DNA from: Siphonodentalium dalli
Lineage: Eukaryota; Mollusca; Scaphopoda; Gadilida; Siphonodentaliidae
Reading direction: 5' to 3'
Assembly (NCBI GenBank): GCA_032622095.1
Contig: CP136066.1
Span: forward strand, 186,594,716 to 186,658,715
Length of the DNA: 64,000 nt
Part shown: positions 58,001-64,000 of the stretch, piece after piece
How the letters are laid out: each line of letters starts with the position of its first letter
How positions within the stretch are numbered: the first letter of the stretch is position 1
The notes under the pieces: generated by a model
What the model was told of the DNA's origin: nothing
What the model saw: the letters and a program-made list of their open reading frames with translations, nothing else
The model's database searches: none
Program-made: the position numbers and the translations under genes

Positions 58001-61000
58001 TTTTAACACACCTCTAGAGTCAAGGAAATAGCTACTTTTGACCGTGAAAGTTGCAAAATTTCTCACATCGATTTTGACTGACTGCAAGTCTGCAATCATA
58101 TCATGACGTGTTTAGACTGATTGATATGATACTTGGAAACAAGGTGTAATTAAGAACCAGTTAGCTATCTCGTTCACAAGCAGTTTACAGGGCCATTAAC
58201 CCTCGCTTGTTTGTTACTCACAGAGATTCTAGTTATCCGAGTTCTATAGTACCATGATCAAGATCAACTTGGGAATTGTGTCATCTATATCTACACCAAC
58301 AATCAACTTCATCTTCAGATGTACCAAGTGTCTATTTTATCTGTATGTTGTTGTACAACCCCCTTTTGGGTATTACGGTACAGTGTACATGTATCATGTC
58401 ACATTCATGTGACTATGAAAATTAAATTCTTCTCAGAAAATCGGTGGCACATATTGATGCAAACAAAACTATTACTTGCATGAAATGACAGAATCTTCAT
58501 GTACCTCAGGTATAAAAGATAGGCGTGCGGAACCAGAAATCGAACTTGACCTGTATTTTGTGCTAGTAAACCCACATACCAAATTTCATTTCATTCAGTA
58601 CATTTTTACTAAAGTTATCATCCGGAAATGAAAAAATTGAGACCAATTCCATAAACAAAGGGCCGTAACTCAGCCATGCCTGAGTTTGGATCAAATCATC
58701 ATCAAAACCATGAGTTTTCTTGTGATAATTTATACTAAAGTTGGAAGTCTGATTGCTATGGACAAATATAGTCCTTACCGGTATCATGATTTCTTCAAAA
58801 ATACCATCTCAATAGATGAAGTGGACGTGAAATATTTGGTCAGGTCACATACCATGCGTACACAAGTATACAGCTGTGTAAAACCTCTCAATTTTGATAA
58901 GATACTAATAATTTAAAGAAGTTATAGGACAACTTTATTTGATATCTTTGACTCATCTTTGCAAGAATAAAGATATTGACCGCGTTATTATGGTAATCGG
59001 AACCGACAACTACAATTAAGGCTCTATTTGGGATTGGGAATGATGCTTATAACATAATTATTCCATTTATGAGACAAACTCCAAACCCCTGATGGTAGGC
59101 ACATCACCTCTACTCCAATGAAAAGGACAAACCTTAAACCAATAAGAGTAAGACTGATTGCCAGTATTGGATGCATTACTGACTTTTCCTGACATTTCTC
59201 TGGCATTGTAATAGGTCAATGACCCTGTACCCTCATCAAATCAATTGGGTAATATATGGACAGTGGCTATGCAGGCAATATGTACTAGTACATGGTTAAG
59301 TACCAATCCCATTATGGTGTCATGGTTACACCACTCCCATGAAATGAAAAAACCCAGGACTGTGTCCCTCAGATATACATGTTTGTATGGAAAGGCCACA
59401 TTAATTGTAGACCAAACCCATCCCATTATTGCTAGGGCAGCATTAGAATTGCATCATTATTTATCAATGAACAGAGATGTGTAACACATGCAAGTAACGT
59501 AAATCGACCCTTAGTCGTCATGTGCCTTGAGTCGTCACTCGAGTTCATGCGTTAATTACACAGCGAAATGAGAAATTTATAAATACAGATGGCGCGAACT
59601 TTTAAAACAAATTATTCAAGAAGCCGAAGAAATTAACCCATCTCCGCAAAAATCACGAGTTTTGTGTATAAACAGCCATTTCCGTAAGTACTACACAGTT
59701 ACCCTTGCGACCACAACGGGCGACAGCCTTTGTCGAAGACGGGTGTCTCGGGCGAAGGTCAGTTTCACAGTTGTCGTTCGCTGATTCCTTCATCATTGAA
59801 AGCCTGTCCTAATTTTGAAAGAGAGTAACACCCCTTAACCCATTACTCGCCAGGATCCACTAAAACGGGGAGTTTGTGTGGTGACGACAATACAACGGGT
59901 CTGACGACTCAAGGGCGGGGGAAAATCAACACTATCAGCGATAAAATTAAACGCAGAGCAAGCACCTAGGGGGGTGTTTCTGATAAATAAGTATGGTTAT
60001 CTGCCTCAGTGAAGTCAATTATCACAAAGAATACCCTATCCGAACAATATCTGGTCGAAAAATATAACCAGCTAGTATGTAAAATAGCGACCAACATTGT
60101 TCGAGAGACATGCGACACAGTCGACTTACCATGCGACGTACGCGCTCGACAGTCAGACTTTGATGTGCTATGGTGGAGTCTGTCAACTGACGTGGCAAGC
60201 CCGGAACTGTCAAGTGTCAACCCGAAACAAACTCACATGTCAGAAATATATGATATTTTACTATTTGAATGTTACAGTATGCACATGTACCATGAGGGGG
60301 TCCGCTACCTTGCATATATAGGAAAATATATTTAATGTTGTTGTCTTGTTTTTGCTATGCAGGCGTAAGTTTGTTTTACAGTCAACGAACGTGAAACTAA
60401 ATCAGACGTTATACTCATGGGGTGGTCGGTCGGCCCACATAATGTAGCCATGCATATGCCTAGCTGACATGGCTATTACTATATATAATGGTATAAAAGA
60501 GAGGTCCCGGTTGTAGTGTTTTTTTCACACTTAAGTACATTTATTTCGTAACAAATTACTTGAATCTGATAATGATCGTCAGATGGTATACAGGTAGTCT
60601 GTAGTGCCGATTAATAAACATTCATTGTGTGACACAAGTACATGTACTGAAATTCAAGATGGCCGATGGTGACAATGATTGTTTTAATACTGACACCCCC
60701 ATATGGCTGACGACGGCAAGTTTTTCTCGATGATTCACATCTATATACATGTACATGTATCGATGTCAACAGCAATGACACATTTCATAATGATCGGACC
60801 AAGACGATATTATTTTTATTTGAACATGCTCTCTCGAAAATGATAGGTACCGCATTCAAGGTCGACATGCACCACTATAATCGAGGGAACGCTCTCTCGG
60901 TGTTGCCTTGACACCCGAATCAAATGAGCCCCATGTCGACCGTGTGCTGTACACTATTGTCCCGTCGTTGGAGAAGGAAACATTCCCAAATCCAAACTGA

Positions 61001-64000
61001 CATGTAGAGGTTCGGGCGGGTGGCCAAGGTGTGTGGGTAGTTGGCACACCATATCCCCCGGGACGCCGGAGCAGGATGCGTTGTGGGCAAGCATCCCTTG
61101 CCCTGGTGACTGGGTAGACAGCATATTTGATGGGGCCACATGGGCTGCATGCATATCATTCTACTGATTTCTGCCACCAACGATTAAATTATTGTTGAAC
61201 ATGTATTTCAAACACAAATATTCGGAGTTCCCCAGGGGCGGCGAAAGCTGTCAAAGTGGGGGGGGGGGGGGGGGGGGGGTCACAAATATTGGTATAAGTT
61301 GAATAGGTGGGGGTCACCAATTTGTTAGACAGTTGAATACATTTGAGTATGTATTTCACAATTGTCTTTGTAACATGGTACATGTGTATGCCAAAATTTT
61401 AATATCTAGAACTGTATAGAAGAATGATAAGCATGCACAGACAGCATGGGACCTTTTGCAGCTGACTATCTTGTGCATGCATCGACAACATCGTATATTT
61501 GGTTGTGGTTGATCATCATTGGTTTATCAAAGCACCATTGAAGTATGTTTAGCATTTTAGAATTAACAAGCAGTCGCAGACGACGGTATCCCCCGCCGAA
61601 ATTGTGCAGTTGGGGAAGTGCATTATTAATAATGTTTGCGTTCTCAGTATGTGCTAAATAAGAGGTGGGATTTTGTCAAAAAGCCAGGCTTGCGAATTCA
61701 TTTTAGGTACTGGTCATGTGAACTCATATACCAAAAATCTTTGAAATCAGTTGACATTTGTGGAAATGAGCCCTGTGACGTCGTCCATTTGCACACAAAA
61801 AAATAAACCAAGTCCAATAAGTCCGCTTAAAATATCCGGCCGGACCTGGTTTGCGAACTCGTTCTAGATACTGGTCATGTGAACTCGTATACCAAAAAAC
61901 TTTGAAATCCGTGGACATTTGTGGAAATGAGCCCTGTGACGTCGTCCATTTGCACACAAAAAAATAAACAAAGTCCAATAACTCCGCTTAAAATATCCGG
62001 CCGGACGTGGTTTACGAACTCGTTCTAGATACTGGTCATGTGAACTCATATACCAAAAATCTTTGAAATCCGTGGACATTTGTGGAAATGAGCCCTGTGA
62101 CGTCGTCCATTTGCACACAAAAAAATAAACAAAGTCCAATAACTCCGCTTAAAATATCCGGCCGGACCTGGTTTGCGAACTCGTTCTAGATACTGGTCAT
62201 GTGAACTCATATACCAAAAAACTTTGAAATCCGTTGACATTTGTGGAAATGAGCCCTGTGACGTCGTCTATTTGCACACAAAAAAATAAACAAAGTCCAA
62301 TAACTCTGCTTAAAATAACCGGCCGGACCTGGTTTGCGAACTCGTTCTAGATACTGGTCAAGTGAACTCATATACCAAATATCTTTGAAATCCGTTGACA
62401 TTTGTGGGAATGAGCCCTGTGACGTCGTCTATTTGCTATTTGGTAAATTCGACAAAAATAATAAACAAAGTCCAATAACTCCAGTAAAAATATCCGACCG
62501 GACCTGGCTTACTAACTTATTCTAGGTAATGGTCAGGTGAACTCAAATACCATAAATCTTTGAAATCCATTGACATTTGTTCAAGTTATGACTCTTACAA
62601 ATTCGGGACGGACGGACAGACGGACGGACGGACGGAACCCATTACTATATCCCCCGCAAATTTTCAATTTGGCGGGGGATAATAAGTCGAAAATGAGGCA
62701 TAACTTTAACAAAATAATTCGGACCGAACCCAAATTTTCAGCATGCTGAGAGCCTGAGATGTTCTTGCAAGAAGCTTGTCTACCACAAATTATTGAAATT
62801 GGTTCATATTTGATCAAGTTATCAAGTCTGACAGACGGACGGACAAACAGACTGAGCAACTCGGATGGACGGACAGACGGACGCAGTCAATCCAGTTTAC
62901 TACTTTGGTAGTGGGGGTATAATTAAATTATTCTTTCATTGTGGATGTCCCTCATGGTAGGATTTGTCCAACTGGGCTGGATGTTATGATGACCACCATC
63001 TATTGTTGGGTAGTGATTGATAAGGGATTATCACTGGAGTGACCCAGATTTTTACCCTGGCCAACCTACCCTACTAGTAAGTATCCTTGGCTGATTGCTT
63101 CCAATAAGATTGACATGACCCACATGCTTAACTCACCATTTGCCTTGCCATGTCAGAATCTGGCTAGCATTTACAATTATATTATGTAGGCAACTCATAA
63201 ATATGGTTCCTTTTCAATACATTCCTCCGATATTTTCATATTTTGTTCTTGTTCATCATCTTTGGACTATTGAGCAAATGTTACTATTTTTTCTATTGAT
63301 GTTTGGAGATTGGGTATACTGGGTTACAGCGCAAGAGATTGCCTTTCTAAATCTTGAATTAAAGTTCAATTTAAAATTTCAAAAGCAATCCAGCATGATT
63401 TATACTGCTGGAATAGTTAATAAATTATGTAGGTTTATATTTATGCTCCAAAAAATGACCAGAACACTGGATTTTACACCCTCAATATTTTGAAACATTT
63501 GGCTTCCGGAAGACACATAGAACTTTGTTTGTTGGGCAAAGTTGGCATACTAATAATAGGGTCGGTCGGGTAACCCTAAACACAGGTATTTTTTTGTTTG
63601 GCCTAACAATGACCAGATTTCTTGCAGAGAATCAGGGTTTTTGTCTATATTATCTGGAAAGTGCATGGGCTTCTTGTATTTTGTTCGCCCACTGTGGATA
63701 AGCTAAAAATATTGGCAGAAAAGAGACAATTTTCATAACATACTAACCATATGGTTGACTCGGAGGTGTTAAAGATGATGATGAAATTGAATCCACAGCT
63801 GGCATGTCTGCAACACTCTGCTCCGAAGTGGCCGAACGTTCTTTAACGCCATTGTTTGAGTTTGCCGAGTCTGGCTGGGCCCATACCTGGCCTGCTTCCA
63901 GGAATAGGAATATTTCACTCCGTAACTCCGACAAAACCTCATCGTCCTCAATGTCCGTCCCGTCGCACTCCAGAACTATTTTGCAGCCATCTGACTTGAC
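45740..64000 (-). CDS. Six-exon gene of the uncharacterised SAMD3-like family (N-terminus beyond window)
   Basis: Exons, in order: >64000-63748, 53819-53566, 52701-52354, 50226-50116, 49028-48918, 46099-45740. Intron 1 is phase 1; the others are phase 0. All have GT..AG ends and the frame is continuous for at least 478 residues. The N-terminal exon (CKIVLECDGTDIEDDEVLSE, LFLEAGQVWAQ) resembles the small domain that starts many fish and invertebrate proteins named sterile-alpha-motif-containing 3-like. The middle (SVWGKMTTQLATYC, YRKWPC, GLQPW; then KQISQKIRHKRLAEKQKGEK, KKQRKNQKP, KFPCLRDGVY) and the C-terminus (LLDPPRLVAFHEGD, YPRCFAMVLAALQIFVMGE) also fit that family. No SAM domain is visible in this part. 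Function unknown. The basic stretch in exon 3 could be a nuclear signal. Introns are full of transposons, yet the exons are unbroken. Confidence 0.78.
46200..46900. repeat. ATGGCCGCC-type repeat region in intron 5
   Basis: Words AAGATGGCCGCC (46342), AACGGCCACC (46491), AAAATGGCCAC (46504 and 46654) and AAAATGGCCCAC (46820) recur in AT-rich sequence, as in 29791-32100. No coding support. Confidence 0.5.
46955..47296 (+). repeat. 21-bp minisatellite (~16 units)
   Basis: Degenerate unit GTCCAGGGCCATCCTATGGGT in tandem, with two shortened units. As 21 is a multiple of 3, frames on both strands stay open (VQGHPIG-like on +, MALDTHR-like on -). I read these as by-products of the period. Lies in intron 5 of the - strand gene. 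Confidence 0.85.
47470..47770 (+). repeat. Two direct copies of a ~150-bp repeat
   Basis: TTTGTTTGAGTTATCGCGCT, AACGAGCTCAAAATTCGC and GTCATAGCTCCGCCCC recur at about 47537-47610 and 47690-47765. Confidence 0.7.
48022..48754. mobile_element. MITE with 31-bp perfect terminal repeats
   Basis: AGATCAAATAAGTAGTTCGT with TTCTCAGACAC at the left is exactly inverted at the right (GTGTCTGAGAAACGAACTAC then TTATTTGATCT). About 733 bp. A subterminal GAGGGAGGCAG word is repeated (about 48068 and 48118). No transposase. In intron 5 of the - strand gene. Confidence 0.82.
48918..49028 (-). CDS. SAMD3-like gene exon
   Basis: Acceptor CCTTTTTTTCAG, 37 codons (DSDLNLSDVLKYVEREVQ ... IVEMKE), donor GTAAAC. 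Same length and phase as the previous exon. Confidence 0.8.
49252..49438. mobile_element. Tc1/mariner-like MITE, copy 3 of 3
   Basis: Ends TACAGTGATGCCCGCAATAA and its inverse. Shares the core GTCGGAAATATGGCTTGTTG with the 2563 copy. In intron 4 of the - strand gene. Confidence 0.82.
49547..49979. mobile_element. MITE with TAGCCTGCGATTCC ends
   Basis: The left TAGCCTGCGATTCCCCCGGC, then TCTAACAGCTTGGGATAT, is inverted at the right (ATATCCCAAGCTGTTAGAGC then GGAATCGCGGGCTA). Near the left end a second CTGTTAGAGCCGG forms a local hairpin. 433 bp, no coding. Confidence 0.8.
50116..50226 (-). CDS. SAMD3-like gene exon
   Basis: Acceptor TATTCTTTCAG, 37 codons (ICYAFAVQFRSDRLVAM ... IANMDPQ), donor GTTGAT (weak). 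Confidence 0.78.
50293..51499. mobile_element. Non-autonomous hAT-like element with 8-bp target duplication
   Basis: CTACACAT flanks both sides (50285-50292 and 51500-51507). The left end CAGGGCTGGTGAATCGGC and the right end GAAGCTTCGCCGGGCTCTA are imperfect inverses. Subterminal CGAATCGAATCTCGAA occurs on both sides. 1207 bp, no transposase frame. In intron 3 of the - strand gene. Confidence 0.82.
51672..51840. mobile_element. Decayed piggyBac-like MITE copy
   Basis: Left end TTTAACCCTTACTTGACTGA and central hairpin TAGGGATGTTCAGATAAT ... as in the 39764 copy. The right end reads CAACAATGGGTAG, so the TTAA there has been lost. Confidence 0.7.
51862..52192. repeat. Inverted-repeat element (AGGCCTCAAGCT ends)
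   Basis: Left AGGCCTCAAGCTAGAAGGCG (duplicated at about 51872 and 51897) and right GAGGGCTGTAGCTTGAGGCC are inverted. Inner CTCTTAATTGGCTACGGCAA pairs with TTGCCGAAGCCATAAAATTG. Confidence 0.6.
52354..52701 (-). CDS. SAMD3-like gene exon
   Basis: Acceptor ATTAATTTCAG, 116 codons (SFLVKQISQKIRHKR ... LRDGVY), donor GTGAGTA. Contains a very basic stretch and a short proline run (SSPPPPKKGR). Confidence 0.8.
52860..53200 (+). repeat. Dispersed GTTATCATCCGGACA repeat copy
   Basis: GAAGTTATCATCCGGACACC, AAGTCGAAAAATGGCAATAA and GACGGACGAACACTC are shared with 40200-40435 and 58560-58690. In intron 2 of the - strand gene. Confidence 0.55.
53566..53819 (-). CDS. SAMD3-like gene exon
   Basis: The acceptor AATACTTGCAG precedes 53819. 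Two bases complete the split codon, then 84 codons to ...GLQPW. Donor GTTAGTT at 53565. A longer frame to 53856 exists but includes the pyrimidine-rich acceptor region. Confidence 0.8.
54175..54262 (+). repeat. TTTATATAGCGCTTAT motif repeat
   Basis: AAAGTAAAGTCGCATCATTT ATATAGCGCTTAT, then CTCTAAGCGCTTGACTTTAC: two inverted AGCGCTT words. This motif is frequent in aquatic animal genomes, to my knowledge. Not a gene. Confidence 0.5.
54263..55255. other. Intronic, nothing firm recognised
   Basis: Three CGG(T/A)TTGTC-like words at about 54893-54960 form a local repeat near GGTTAACCG. Short frames without support. Confidence 0.4.
55260..56460 (+). repeat. Tandem array (~3 x 430 bp) of the GCAGAATGAGGTCC family
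   Basis: Units start at about 55270, 55700 and 56150 with TTCCCCAGTTGAAGTTGGTG. Each has AGATGAGGCCTAAGCAGAAT, and the first two end in a hairpin GCAGAATGAGGTCCCCAGAG ... GGGGACCTCATTCTG. Gives the full unit of the repeat seen in pieces at 19035, 24388 and 28680. Confidence 0.82.
56640..57850 (+). repeat. Diverged tandem repeat ending in GACGGACGGAC
   Basis: AACTCTGTTAAAATATATCG and TTTTAACTTGATCTG recur at about 56658 and 57048. ATTTGAACAAATCTGA and GAGTTATGGCCCTGGTTTC recur at about 57370, 57475, 57510, 57620 and 57675. The end ACGGACAGACGGACGGACG ... CTCAGGTGAGCTAAAA is typical of a repeat family I associate with molluscs. Not coding. Confidence 0.65.
57851..61250. other. Intronic, mostly unassigned
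   Basis: A short repeat copy (CATACCAAATTTCATT, AAGTTATCATCCGGAAATG) lies at about 58570-58640. Other frames (58686-58916, 60009-60335, 60920-61180) have no recognised homology or matching splice sites. Confidence 0.4.
61258..61279 (+). repeat. G homopolymer
   Basis: A run of 22 G in a G-rich context (GTGGGGGG...GGTCAC). Length may be unreliable in the assembly. Confidence 0.85.
61690..62580 (+). repeat. ~160-bp satellite, 5-6 tandem units
   Basis: The unit carries GCGAACTCGTTCTAGATACT, GGTCATGTGAACTCATATAC, ATTTGTGGAAATGAGCCCTG, TGACGTCGTCCATTTGCACA and AAAATATCCGGCCGGACC. Central units are nearly identical and the outer ones diverge. The - strand frames within (repeated WTTSQGSFPQMSTDF) come from the repeat. 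In intron 1 of the - strand gene. The last unit fades into GGACGGACGGACGG at about 62610. Confidence 0.9.
62605..62935 (+). repeat. GACGGACGGA-ended dispersed repeat
   Basis: Two segments ending in GACGGAC runs (about 62607-62636 and 62832-62884), the first followed by ATATCCCCCGCAAATTTTCA and GGCGGGGGATAAT, a short inverted pair. Same family as 56640-57850. Confidence 0.6.
62936..63747. other. Intronic, next to the first visible exon
   Basis: A + strand frame (63140-63493) is hydrophobic but shows no family, no splice support and lies opposite an intron. I see no other structure. Confidence 0.4.
63748..64000 (-). CDS. SAMD3-like gene, first visible exon (partial)
   Basis: Open from the window edge in one frame (VKSDGCKIVLECDGTD ...), then a serine-rich linker ending PPSQPY plus one base. 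Donor GTTAGTA at 63747. The exon starts outside the window. Confidence 0.75.

Noticed and set aside
60009-60335. 108-codon + strand frame with several overlapping frames
   Set aside because: No recognised motif and no matching splice sites; overlapping frames on both strands suggest chance.
61724-62401. Repeated - strand frames with WTTSQGSFPQ...
   Set aside because: Translation of the 160-bp satellite; frames start and stop arbitrarily in the units.
63140-63493. 117-codon hydrophobic + strand frame, possible membrane protein
   Set aside because: Low complexity AT-rich translation opposite an intron, no family recognised, no promoter or splice evidence.

Overview
This window looks like nuclear DNA of an animal, most likely a marine invertebrate (mollusc-like or another lophotrochozoan; this placement is inference). 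It is AT-rich, genes are split by long introns with GT..AG borders, there is no operon structure, and most of the sequence is transposon debris. The repeat types are LINE, LTR, hAT-like, piggyBac-like and Tc1/mariner-like elements, a tRNA-derived SINE candidate and several satellites. Almost all open frames longer than 60 codons are chance frames or lie inside repeats.

Two host genes can be assembled by hand. (1) NDUFAF1 (CIA30), a mitochondrial complex I assembly factor, lies on the + strand in three coding exons: 21994-22482, 25554-25739 and 27751-27975. All junctions are in phase 0 and give 299 residues. The second half of its middle exon, with its 5' splice site, is repeated in tandem inside the following intron, and the last copy carries a MITE. 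(2) A six-exon gene on the - strand runs from beyond position 64000 down to 45740. Its exons are >64000-63748, 53819-53566, 52701-52354, 50226-50116, 49028-48918 and 46099-45740. All borders agree in phase and give at least 478 residues. It resembles the uncharacterised invertebrate and fish proteins usually named SAMD3-like.

Layout. 1-4340: direct repeats and hairpin elements, no gene. 4343-11467: a nest of transposons in which one small terminal-inverted-repeat element has been split by a CR1-like LINE fragment, a short LTR retrotransposon and a LINE; that LINE holds a second LINE, which itself holds a MITE. 11468-21957: non-autonomous elements, including a hAT-like element with an 8-bp target duplication, a CTTAAG-rich MITE, a SINE candidate and segmental duplications. 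21958-27975: NDUFAF1. 28000-35460: MITEs, a MULE-like transposase remnant and a region rich in ATGGCCGCC words. 35470-39105: a terminal-inverted-repeat element interrupted by a 21-bp satellite whose unit is a perfect palindrome, arranged in direct and inverted blocks. 39106-45660: MITEs, a fragment of an uncharacterised protein family and a complete 937-bp element with 69-bp terminal repeats. 45740-64000: the SAMD3-like gene, with its introns filled by MITEs, a second hAT-like element, a 21-bp minisatellite and a 160-bp satellite.

No CRISPR array, rRNA or convincing functional tRNA was seen. The unusual content is structural: the palindromic 21-bp satellite complex, the tandemly copied exon end in NDUFAF1 and the multi-level transposon nest. 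No new enzymatic system is visible.
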